A stretch of DNA of 15,995 bases, from NCBI GenBank assembly GCA_016297805.1, contig JAEDFX010000050.1:1-15995 (forward strand), read 5' to 3'. The position numbers and the translations under genes were made by a program. Source of the stretch: Treponema sp. (lineage in GTDB: Bacteria; Spirochaetota; Spirochaetia; Treponematales; Treponemataceae). Each line of letters begins with the position of its first letter. Within the stretch, counting starts at the first letter, position 1. Below are positions 1 to 7,209 of this stretch, one piece after another. Below the pieces are notes generated by a model. That model saw nothing but the letters and a program-made list of their open reading frames with translations, was not told where the DNA came from and ran no database searches.

Positions 1-57
1 AATACAAGCTAGAGGCTGCTGGGCGTAATATCGGGCAAGAAAATAGGAGTTATACAA

Positions 58-267
58 ATGAAAAAGGGAATTCACCCAGACTACAAACTTACAAAGATTA
101 CATGTCTTTGTGGAAACGTAATTGAAACACGTTCAACAGTTGAAAACATCAACGTTGAAATTTGTTCAGCTTGCCACCCATTCTATACTGGTAAGCAGAA
201 ACTTGTTGATACAGCAGGTCGTATCGATCGCTTCAACAAACGTTACGGAATTAAATCTGATAAATAG
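58..267 (+). CDS. rpmE: 50S ribosomal protein L31, zinc-binding type
   Basis: A 69-residue basic protein that matches bacterial L31, a large-subunit protein at the bridge between the two subunits. It opens with the family signature MKKGIHPDY. C16 and C18 (CLC) with C36 and C39 (CSAC) form the four-cysteine zinc site of the C+ form, so this is not the zinc-independent paralogue made under zinc starvation. Length is normal for the family. The ATG is preceded by AGGAG about 9 nt upstream, which fixes the start. The 57 nt upstream hold no gene that I can name. The gene is followed 26 nt later by a strong terminator, so it ends its transcription unit. It converges on the methyltransferase gene across that terminator. 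Confidence 0.97.
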   Translation: MKKGIHPDYKLTKITCLCGNVIETRSTVENINVEICSACHPFYTGKQKLVDTAGRIDRFNKRYGIKSDK

Positions 268-293
268 TGTAGTGGCTGTGAAGGCCGTTGCAT

Positions 294-326
294 AAAAAAA
301 GACGCTTCATGTAAAGCGTCTTTTTT
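294..326. terminator. Bidirectional intrinsic terminator between rpmE and the methyltransferase gene
   Basis: A perfect 7-bp stem GACGCTT / AAGCGTC (301-307 with 314-320) has a 6-nt loop. It is flanked by seven A on the left and six T on the right, which extend the pairing. The T tract serves rpmE on the plus strand. The A tract gives a T tract on the minus strand and serves the gene that ends at 345. Confidence 0.93.
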
Positions 327-344
327 GTTTAACAATACATTTAA

Positions 345-1526
345 TTAAAACTGTTTGCTGTCTGAAAGTGTAAATTTCCAGCAACGATGTGCTTTACTGC
401 CTGCATAATCGTTTGGAATTGTTTCTGAAGTTACATCTTTGCATTCAATTTTAGCACCAGAAATTGTTACTGGTGGTAACTGAGTTACATCAAATTTTAA
501 GCGTTCACTGTTAGTACTGAAATATAAAGTTCCATCTGGATTCAGAATATTCAGGCAGTCTTTAACCAGCTGTGGCCAGTCTTTGTTTATATCAAGAACA
601 TTTGTTGTATTTTTACTGTTAGAGAAAGTAGGTGGATCAAGAATAATCAAATCATAGGTTTGAGCTTTTGATTTGGTTTCTGAATCTGCTGTTCCTGCTA
701 AAATTGCCTTCTGAGCAACAGCCTTTTCCTGCAAGAAACGCATACAATCAGCTCTGGTGAAAACATATTTCTTTTTGTCATCAAAACCATTGTTCTGCAT
801 GTTTTCTTTTGCCCAGTCTAAATAAGTATTTGAAAGGTCCACTGATTCAACACGCTTTGCATTTCCCTGGGCAGCATAAACACTGAAGCTTCCTGTATAG
901 CAGAAAAGATTCAAGACAGACTTATTACTACAGCTTTCACGGACAGTGGATCGGAGTGGCCGGTGATCAAAGAAAAGTCCTGTATCAAGATATGATGATA
1001 AATCAATTTTAAAAATTTGACCGCATTCCTGAGTAAGGTTGCCAGCTTCCTGCAATTCATAGTTTGTCTGATTCTCGTCAGTTTTTTCATACTGAAATTC
1101 TTTATGGTCCTGACGTTTACGTTGTTTTTTAATGATATGACTTGTAGAAATACCAAGAACATCTGCGGCTGCACTAGCCATTGCTTCCAGCCAAGCATCT
1201 TCTTCAGCTTCATCCTTTTCGTATGGGCGTTCGTATAAATATAAAATTGCAAAGGTTCTTGATTTAATGTCTGCTTCAATGGAAAGGTCGTTGGCAGAAA
1301 GCTTGGCATTCTGTTCACTTAAGAAGCGGGCACATTCCATTGGAGTAGAAACTGATGTTGGAAGAAATTCGTATAAATCAAGGCTTACGGGGATTTCTGG
1401 AATATCCCTGTCGTAGAGGCGATAGCAGCTGATACGGTTTTTGCGGGCCCATTTTCTAAGCTCTTTATATTTTTTCTTTAATCTGTTTGAGAATAATTCT
1501 GACTGATATTGAGTTTTGTTTTCCAT
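345..1526 (-). CDS. RlmK-like class I SAM-dependent 23S rRNA methyltransferase
   Basis: A 393-residue protein resembling the C-terminal half of E. coli RlmKL, the RlmK unit that makes m7G2069 in 23S rRNA. Residues about 13-55 carry the RlmK-type start (NRLKKKYKELRKWARK, then CYRLYDRDIPEIPVSLDLY). QRKRQ (135-139) and SSYLDTGLFFDHRPLR (177-192) lead into the Rossmann methyltransferase domain. SAM-binding motif I is VLNLFCYTGSFSVYAA (204-219), with VDLS (229-232) for the ribose. DPPTFSNSK (297-305) is the target-base motif. The RlmL-like THUMP/methyltransferase half is absent, so it is a stand-alone enzyme. Function is inferred from the family; the exact target nucleotide cannot be read from sequence. 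No good Shine-Dalgarno precedes the ATG. A TATGAT hexamer lies only 3-8 nt upstream of it. Confidence 0.88.
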   Translation of the reverse strand: MENKTQYQSELFSNRLKKKYKELRKWARKNRISCYRLYDRDIPEIPVSLDLYEFLPTSVSTPMECARFLSEQNAKLSANDLSIEADIKSRTFAILYLYERPYEKDEAEEDAWLEAMASAAADVLGISTSHIIKKQRKRQDHKEFQYEKTDENQTNYELQEAGNLTQECGQIFKIDLSSYLDTGLFFDHRPLRSTVRESCSNKSVLNLFCYTGSFSVYAAQGNAKRVESVDLSNTYLDWAKENMQNNGFDDKKKYVFTRADCMRFLQEKAVAQKAILAGTADSETKSKAQTYDLIILDPPTFSNSKNTTNVLDINKDWPQLVKDCLNILNPDGTLYFSTNSERLKFDVTQLPPVTISGAKIECKDVTSETIPNDYAGSKAHRCWKFTLSDSKQF

Positions 1527-1528
1527 AG

Positions 1529-1567
1529 TATGATTTTATCATATTCCAACATTTTGTAAAATATGTT
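1529..1567. promoter_or_regulatory. Inverted repeats in the methyltransferase/helicase divergent region
   Basis: Two inverted repeats lie just upstream of the methyltransferase start. TATGAT / ATCATA (1529-1534 and 1538-1543) is a perfect 6-bp repeat with a 3-nt spacer. A 20-nt imperfect repeat at 1548-1567 pairs 8 of 10 positions. They sit in the 134-nt region between two divergent genes and could be operators or promoter parts. I see no convincing -35 hexamer for either gene. In DNA this AT-rich such repeats can arise by chance. Confidence 0.25.
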
Positions 1568-1660
1568 AAACTTTTCATGTATTTTCTAAAAAATTACGCG
1601 TGGCGTTATATATATTTGAATGGCGGAGCCTGTGTGTATCTGCCGAAAGAAGGAAATCGA

Positions 1661-3328
1661 ATGGATTTTACAGAATTTGGTCTTGATGAAAGACTTTTGA
1701 AAGGAATCGAAGCCGCTGGTTATGTAAGTTGTACACCAGTTCAGGAACAGGTAATTAAGGCTTCAAAAAAAGCTGAGGACGCAGCTAAAGGTCCTGATTT
1801 GTATGTTCAGTCTCAGACTGGAACTGGTAAAACTTGTGCTTACCTTGTAGCAGTAATTGGTGAAATGCTTAAGGAAGAAAACAAAGGTAAGAAATGTTTG
1901 ATTTTAGCACCAACTCGTGAACTGGCTGTTCAGATTGAGGAAGAAGCAAAAGTTTTAGTAGGTACTTCTGGTCTTAAAGCATTCAGTGTTTATGGTGGTG
2001 TAGGCTACGAAAAACAGATTGCTAATCTTAAAAAAGGTGTTGATATTATTATTGGTACACCTGGCCGTGTTATCGATTTGCAGGAAGGCGGAAATCTTGT
2101 TCTTACAGATGCAAAATTCTGTGTAATTGATGAAGCTGACCGCATGTTTGATATGGGATTCTACCCAGATTTGCGTCAGATTTTGAAATGTTTGCCAGAA
2201 GCAGAAAATCGTCAGACTATGTTGTTCTCTGCAACTTTGAACTCCTATGTTAAGAATCTTGCATGGGAATATACTCGTGATCCTATAGAAATTGAAATTG
2301 CTGCAGAAAATATTACTGTTTCAGAAATCCAGCAGGAATTGCTCCATGTTTCTTCTGATGAAAAGATGAAGCTTTTGCTTGGTATTTTGAAAAATGAAAA
2401 TCCTGAAAGTGTAATTATCTTCTGCAATACAAAACGTTCCTGCGAGGTTGTAGCAAAACGTCTTCAGATGAATGATATTAAGGCTGAATTTTTGATTGGA
2501 GATTTACCACAGTCAAAACGTCTGCAGATTTTGAAATCTTTGAAGGCTGGTGAAGTAAAATGTCTGGTTGCTACAGATGTTGCTGCTCGTGGTATTGATG
2601 TTGATGACCTTGCAATGGTAATCAACTATGACTTGCCAGTTGAAGCTGAAAACTATGTACACCGTATTGGGCGTACAGCTCGTGCCGGAAAATCTGGAAA
2701 GGCTTATACTTTCTGTTCTGAACAGGATGTTTACAATCTTCCTGCAATTGAACGCTATATTGAAATGTCTATTCCTGCTACTGTTGCTTACCCTGAACAG
2801 ATGGTAGAGGATAAATCAGCAGGTGTTTACATTAAGACTGAAAACTGGCGTGGCGATGATGAACTTGATAACCGTGGTGGATACCGCAAAGGTAAGAACG
2901 GCGATTATCACAACAAAGGTTCCCGCAATAAGGATGGTCACAAGAAGAATTATCACAAAGATGGCGACGGTCATAAAGACGGTTACAAGAAAGGTGGTAA
3001 GGGTGACTACCACAAAAATAATAAAGGTGGTAAGAAACCTTACATTAATCCAGAAAAGCTTGCAAATATGTCTTATGAAGAGCGCATGAAGTTCTACAAG
3101 GAACGTTATGGTTCAGACGGTGCTCAGGGTAACTCACAGGGATACTCAAAGAGTGGAAAGAAGAACTATAATAACAACGGTAAGAAAAATTATAGCAATA
3201 AAAATGGTTCTTACAAAAAAGGCGACTACAAGAAAAATAATAAGAACTATAACAATAAAAAGCCAGAAGCTGCACCTCAGAAGAAAGGTTTATTGGCTAA
3301 AATTAAGGCTTTTTTTGGTAAGAAATAA
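1661..3328 (+). CDS. DEAD-box ATP-dependent RNA helicase with long basic low-complexity tail
   Basis: A 555-residue protein that unwinds RNA duplexes with ATP, probably in ribosome assembly or mRNA turnover. In order it shows the Q motif (FTEFGLDERLL...CTPVQEQ), Walker A SQTGTGKT, motif Ia PTRELAVQ, TPGR, DEAD box VIDEADRMFDMGF, SAT motif LFSATL, and motif VI HRIGRTARAG. From about residue 400 onward it is rich in K, G, N, H, D and Y. This tail is interrupted by a more ordered patch, NPEKLANMSYEERMKFY, and ends in GLLAKIKAFFGKK. The frame is open back to an ATG at 1577. I chose 1661 because AAGGAA lies about 6 nt upstream and the Q-motif phenylalanine follows at once; the extra 28 residues are unlike the family. 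RhlB and RhlE are the closest named relatives, but I cannot choose between them. Confidence 0.93.
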   Translation: MDFTEFGLDERLLKGIEAAGYVSCTPVQEQVIKASKKAEDAAKGPDLYVQSQTGTGKTCAYLVAVIGEMLKEENKGKKCLILAPTRELAVQIEEEAKVLVGTSGLKAFSVYGGVGYEKQIANLKKGVDIIIGTPGRVIDLQEGGNLVLTDAKFCVIDEADRMFDMGFYPDLRQILKCLPEAENRQTMLFSATLNSYVKNLAWEYTRDPIEIEIAAENITVSEIQQELLHVSSDEKMKLLLGILKNENPESVIIFCNTKRSCEVVAKRLQMNDIKAEFLIGDLPQSKRLQILKSLKAGEVKCLVATDVAARGIDVDDLAMVINYDLPVEAENYVHRIGRTARAGKSGKAYTFCSEQDVYNLPAIERYIEMSIPATVAYPEQMVEDKSAGVYIKTENWRGDDELDNRGGYRKGKNGDYHNKGSRNKDGHKKNYHKDGDGHKDGYKKGGKGDYHKNNKGGKKPYINPEKLANMSYEERMKFYKERYGSDGAQGNSQGYSKSGKKNYNNNGKKNYSNKNGSYKKGDYKKNNKNYNNKKPEAAPQKKGLLAKIKAFFGKK

Positions 3329-3334
3329 AATAAG

Positions 3335-3419
3335 TGTCACACGGATTCGAAAATCCTAACGGATTTTCAGTTTTTAATTATAAATGATTTTCCGTTAGGA
3401 AAATCGAATCCGTGTGACA
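3335..3419. repeat. 85-nt nested palindromic element (REP/MITE-like)
   Basis: The outer arms TGTCACACGGATTCGA (3335-3350) and TCGAATCCGTGTGACA (3404-3419) are perfect 16-bp complements. Inside, each side holds its own 8-bp hairpin with a 4-nt loop: GAAAATCC / GGATTTTC (3349-3368, loop TAAC) and GATTTTCC / GGAAAATC (3386-3405, loop GTTA). The strand can therefore fold as one long hairpin with two 3-nt internal mismatched stretches, or as a two-armed branched structure on the outer stem. The centre is AT-rich. It starts 6 nt after the helicase stop and ends 19 nt before the ABC-F start. A T5 run follows the left inner hairpin, so it may also slow transcription. Mobility is inferred from symmetry only; a second copy is not visible here. 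Confidence 0.8.
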
Positions 3420-3438
3420 ATAATTGAGGGATTTAATT

Positions 3439-5091
3439 ATGATTACTGTAAGTGATGTTAGTGTTTCTTTTGGTGAGAAACCTCTTTTTAAGGATGTAAA
3501 CCTTAAGTTCAATAAGGGTAACTGTTACGGTATTACTGGTGCAAACGGTGCCGGTAAATCTACCTTCTTGAAGTTGCTTTCTGGTGAATTGGAAAAGGAT
3601 TCTGGAGAAATCTTCATGACTCCTGGCGAACGTATGGCAGTATTGAAGCAGGATCACTTTGCTTTTGACGAATATTCTGTAAAAGATACAGTTATGATGG
3701 GGTTCCCAAAGCTTTATGAAGTTTCTAAAGCTCGTGATGAAATCTATGCTAAGGCTGATTTTACCGAAGAAGATGGAATTAAATCTGCTGAACTTGAAGC
3801 TGAGTTTGGTGAACTTGGTGGATACGAAGCAGAAAATCAGATTGAACAGATGCTTTCTGGTCTTGGTTTGGAAGAAGAACATCATGATAAAATGATGAGT
3901 GAACTTGATGAATCTCAGAAAGTTCGTGTTTTGCTTGCTCAGGCTATCTACGGTAATCCAGATGCCTTGATTCTTGATGAACCTACTAACGGTTTGGATA
4001 TTGAATCTATTACTTGGCTTGAAAACTTCCTTTTGGATTTTGAGAACACTGTAATTGTTGTTTCCCATGACCGTCACTTCTTGAATACAGTTTGTACTTA
4101 TATTTGTGATATTGACTTTGGAAAAATTACACAGTTCTCTGGTAACTATGATTTCTGGTATCAGATGACTCAGGTTATGCAGCGTCAGGCTCACGACCAG
4201 CAGAAGAAGACTGAAGAAAAAATGAAGGACTTGCGTGAATTCATTTTGCGATTCTCTTCTAACGCTTCTAAAGCTAAACAGGCTACTTCACGCAAAAAGA
4301 TTTACGATAAATTGGCAGACAGTCTTGAAGAAATTCCAGTTTCAACTCGTAAGTTCCCTTATGTAAACTTTAAGGCTGACCGTGAAATTGGTAACAACGT
4401 TCTTGAAATCAAAAAATTGAACTATACAGATCCTGATGGAAATGTTCTTCTTAAAGATTTTAGTCTTACAATCAACAGAACTGACAAGGTTGCTTTTGTT
4501 GGTATTGAACATAACTCTGTTACTGCTTTGTTTGATATTATCAATGGTGTCAAAAAGCCAGATTCTGGAGAATTCTTCTGGGGACAGACAACATCACAGA
4601 CTTATTTGCCTCGTGATAATTCAGATAATTTTAATAATGATTATAATATTACTGAATGGCTTAAGCAGTATTCTAAAGAACAGGATGATGCCTACGTTCG
4701 CGGATTCCTGGGACGTATGTTGTTCAGTGGTGATGAATCTTTGAAAAAGGTAAAGGTTCTTTCCGGTGGTGAAAAAGTTCGCTGTATGCTTTCTAAATTG
4801 ATGCTTTCTGGTGCCAACTGTATCACAATGGATGACCCTACAAATCATCTTGACCTGGAAGCTATTCAGTCTTTGAACGAAGGACTTATTGCATTCCCTG
4901 GAGTACTTTTGTTCAGTTCACATGACCATGAATTCATTCAGTCTATTGCAAATCGTATTGTGGAAATTACTCCTAACGGTGTTATTGACCGCATGATGCC
5001 TTTCGATGACTACATTTCTGATGATCAGGTTTCTGAAATGAGAAAACAGATGTACGAAGGAACTGGCAAGAAGATTAAGTATAGAGTGTAA
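3439..5091 (+). CDS. ABC-F family ATPase, YbiT-like, with a degenerate second ATP site
   Basis: A 550-residue protein with two ATP-binding cassettes and no membrane segment. ABC-F proteins bind the ribosomal E site and modulate translation. The layout closely follows E. coli YbiT. NBD1 has Walker A GANGAGKST (34-42), Walker B LILDEPTN (177-184) and H-loop SHDRHF (H210), but its signature reads LDESQKVR (156-163), not LSGGQ. The linker holds RFSSNASKAKQATSR (271-285), typical of the family. NBD2 has a good signature LSGGE (441-445), but its Walker A position reads GIEHNSVTA (355-363) without the lysine. Its Walker B reads MDDPTN, with D466 in place of the catalytic glutamate. The start is ATG 3439, preceded by GAGGG 8 nt upstream; a TTG at 3424 in the same frame is less likely. 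Whether it regulates translation or protects against antibiotics cannot be told. Confidence 0.92.
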   Translation: MITVSDVSVSFGEKPLFKDVNLKFNKGNCYGITGANGAGKSTFLKLLSGELEKDSGEIFMTPGERMAVLKQDHFAFDEYSVKDTVMMGFPKLYEVSKARDEIYAKADFTEEDGIKSAELEAEFGELGGYEAENQIEQMLSGLGLEEEHHDKMMSELDESQKVRVLLAQAIYGNPDALILDEPTNGLDIESITWLENFLLDFENTVIVVSHDRHFLNTVCTYICDIDFGKITQFSGNYDFWYQMTQVMQRQAHDQQKKTEEKMKDLREFILRFSSNASKAKQATSRKKIYDKLADSLEEIPVSTRKFPYVNFKADREIGNNVLEIKKLNYTDPDGNVLLKDFSLTINRTDKVAFVGIEHNSVTALFDIINGVKKPDSGEFFWGQTTSQTYLPRDNSDNFNNDYNITEWLKQYSKEQDDAYVRGFLGRMLFSGDESLKKVKVLSGGEKVRCMLSKLMLSGANCITMDDPTNHLDLEAIQSLNEGLIAFPGVLLFSSHDHEFIQSIANRIVEITPNGVIDRMMPFDDYISDDQVSEMRKQMYEGTGKKIKYRV

Positions 5092-5095
5092 ATTA

Positions 5096-7099
5096 TTACA
5101 TTTTAGCTTTTAACTGAGAGAGGAAATCGGAAAACATTTGGCCGGTTTCCTCTTCTGTTAATACTCTAGGTTCATGGTATTCTACCAGGTTAGCAGGAAT
5201 TTCATCCAAAAAGCGGCTAGGTTCTACTTCACGAACCATTTGCATGTGGCGGCGCTTTCTGCAGGCAGAAATAAAAAGCTTGTCTCTGGCACGAGTTATG
5301 GCTACGTAGAATAGACGCCTTTCTTCTTCTACATCTCCATCATTTTCTTCTACAGAACGGGCATGAGGAATCAATCCTTCTTCAGCACCTGCAATAAAAA
5401 CAACAGGGAATTCAAGACCTTTGGATGCATGAATAGTCATAAGATTTACTTTTCCTTTGTCGTTTTCATCATCACCGTTATCTCGGCTCATAAGAGTAAT
5501 TCTATTCAAATAATTAAATAAGTTAGGATTGTCGTTATCAGGATCACTTTCCCACACTTCCATAGAATTTAAAAGGCTTTCAATATTCATCATCTTAAAT
5601 CGAACGGCTTTTTCGCTTTTTGCATACTCGGTAAGAAGATGATCTTTATAATTGATATCTTCTACAAGCTGGCGAACTTTGTTGGCAAGGCCTCGTCCAC
5701 TTAAGAGTTTCTGGCGATGATTTTCAATAAGGTTTATGAATTCCTGCAAATCTTCTTTTAATGAATCACTGGCAGGTGAATCCTGACGACCTACAAGAGA
5801 TATCATTGCATTCCACATTGTACAGCCCTGCAGTTCAGCTTCTTCATTTAATTGCTGAATAGCGGCACGCCCAATTCCACGGCGTGGAGTGTTAATAATT
5901 CTCAAAAGATTGATATCGTCATCATGATTGGAAACAACTCGAAGATAGCTGATTACATCTTTAATTTCTTTGCGTTCAAAAAAGCTTGTTCCTCCACTCA
6001 TTGTGTATGGAATATTATTATTCAAGAAAGCTTCTTCTATAACTCGTCCCTGTGTATTGGATCGAATTAAAATACCAAAATCGTCATATTTACGCTTTTC
6101 TTCAACTGCAATTCCTAAAATACTTTCAGCAATAAAATCAGCTTCATCAGTTTCGTTTTCGGGCATGAATATTTCTATAGGTTTTCCAGCTCCGTTACCA
6201 CTCCACAGCTTTTTATCTTTTCTGTTTGTGTTATGAGCAATTACACCATTAGCTGCTTCCAGAATTGTACCTGTTGAACGGTAATTTTGTTCAAGACGGA
6301 TTTCTGTAACTTTAAAATCATGTTCAAAATTTATAATGTTCTGATAATCTGCACCACGCCAGCTGTAAATAGACTGATCATCATCTCCTACAACTGCAAC
6401 ATTCTGATCTGCCATAAGATGCATAAATTCATACTGCTGATGACTGGTATCCTGAAATTCATCAACCATTATATATTTGTATCTGTCTCTGTATTTTGCA
6501 AGAACTTCTGGATGTTCTTTGAAAAGTTTTATAGGAAGAACAATTAAATCGTCAAAATCCACTGCATTATAAAGTCGTAAGCCTTCCTGATAGCTTTCAT
6601 AAAGAGGCTTGTACATATCATTTGCTGTATCCCAGTTTTTACGACCTGTTTTAATGTTGGAAATCAGGTTTCCAATCATGTAAATATCCATGGCTTCCTG
6701 AGAAAAATGCAGTTCACGACCACATTCTTTAATAAGTGCAACTCGGTCTGTTTCATCGTAAATCGAAAAGTTCTCTCTGTAGCCTAATTTATCAATATCT
6801 GCACGTAGAACACGAACTCCAAAAGCATGGAAAGTAGAAACTGTAAGGTTTTGCAGTTTTTTCTGGGTTAAATCCTTGATTCGGTCAGCCATTTCCTTTG
6901 CGGCTTTATTTGTAAATGTAAGAGCAAGAATCTGACTTTGAGGAATACCTTTATCCAGCATATGTGCAATGCGGAATGTTATAACACGAGTTTTACCGCT
7001 TCCTGCACCGGCAATAATAAGAATTGCACCGTCAGTTGTTGTAACGGCACGATACTGCTGAGGATTCAGTTCTTTTTTTAGAGTTTCAAGGTCTAACAT
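5096..7099 (-). CDS. rep: Superfamily 1 DNA helicase, Rep/PcrA/UvrD family
   Basis: A 667-residue 3'-to-5' DNA helicase for replication restart and repair. Motifs in order: Q motif LNPQQYRAV (11-19), Walker A AGAGSGKT (30-37), Ia TFTNKAAKEM, Walker B VDEFQDTS, motif III GDDDQSIYSWRG, motif IV LEQNYRS, motif V MTIHASKGLEFPVVF and motif VI FYVAITRARDKLF. The stretch IPYTMSGGTSFFERKEIKD, the FDDLI-LP segment, the C-terminal EPSRFLDEIP and the length (E. coli Rep is 673 residues) favour Rep over UvrD or PcrA, which are longer. This assignment is from memory of those sequences. A GTG at 7117 would add six residues (MIYYVP). I prefer ATG 7099 because MLDLETL leads straight into the Q motif, but neither has a clear Shine-Dalgarno. 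The gene is divergent from hexokinase and convergent with the ABC-F gene. Confidence 0.93.
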   Translation of the reverse strand: MLDLETLKKELNPQQYRAVTTTDGAILIIAGAGSGKTRVITFRIAHMLDKGIPQSQILALTFTNKAAKEMADRIKDLTQKKLQNLTVSTFHAFGVRVLRADIDKLGYRENFSIYDETDRVALIKECGRELHFSQEAMDIYMIGNLISNIKTGRKNWDTANDMYKPLYESYQEGLRLYNAVDFDDLIVLPIKLFKEHPEVLAKYRDRYKYIMVDEFQDTSHQQYEFMHLMADQNVAVVGDDDQSIYSWRGADYQNIINFEHDFKVTEIRLEQNYRSTGTILEAANGVIAHNTNRKDKKLWSGNGAGKPIEIFMPENETDEADFIAESILGIAVEEKRKYDDFGILIRSNTQGRVIEEAFLNNNIPYTMSGGTSFFERKEIKDVISYLRVVSNHDDDINLLRIINTPRRGIGRAAIQQLNEEAELQGCTMWNAMISLVGRQDSPASDSLKEDLQEFINLIENHRQKLLSGRGLANKVRQLVEDINYKDHLLTEYAKSEKAVRFKMMNIESLLNSMEVWESDPDNDNPNLFNYLNRITLMSRDNGDDENDKGKVNLMTIHASKGLEFPVVFIAGAEEGLIPHARSVEENDGDVEEERRLFYVAITRARDKLFISACRKRRHMQMVREVEPSRFLDEIPANLVEYHEPRVLTEEETGQMFSDFLSQLKAKM

Positions 7100-7153
7100 A
7101 GGGACATAATATATCACGAAGTTTTATTTTTTCATAGTGAAGCAGTTTGATGT

Positions 7154-7182
7154 TTGAAATAATATATAAATAGATGTATAAT
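7154..7182 (+). promoter_or_regulatory. Sigma-70-type promoter of the hexokinase gene
   Basis: TTGAAA (7154-7159) and a consensus TATAAT (7177-7182) are separated by 17 nt. Transcription would start near 7189, leaving a leader of about 20 nt that contains AAGGGA before the ATG at 7210. Confidence 0.75.
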
Positions 7183-7209
7183 GAATAAATTATATAAGGG
7201 AAATGTATT

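Noticed and set aside
1..57. The 3' end of an upstream gene such as rho
   Set aside because: No frame gives a recognisable C-terminus, and the 57 nt are too few to judge.
1577..1660. A 28-residue N-terminal extension of the DEAD-box helicase
   Set aside because: It has no Shine-Dalgarno and no similarity to the family; the ATG at 1661 has AAGGAA and begins directly at the Q motif.
3433..4194. A 253-codon open frame on the minus strand opposite the ABC-F gene
   Set aside because: It lies wholly within the well-supported ABC-F coding region, its product resembles no protein family, and it has no ribosome binding site. It is a shadow frame.
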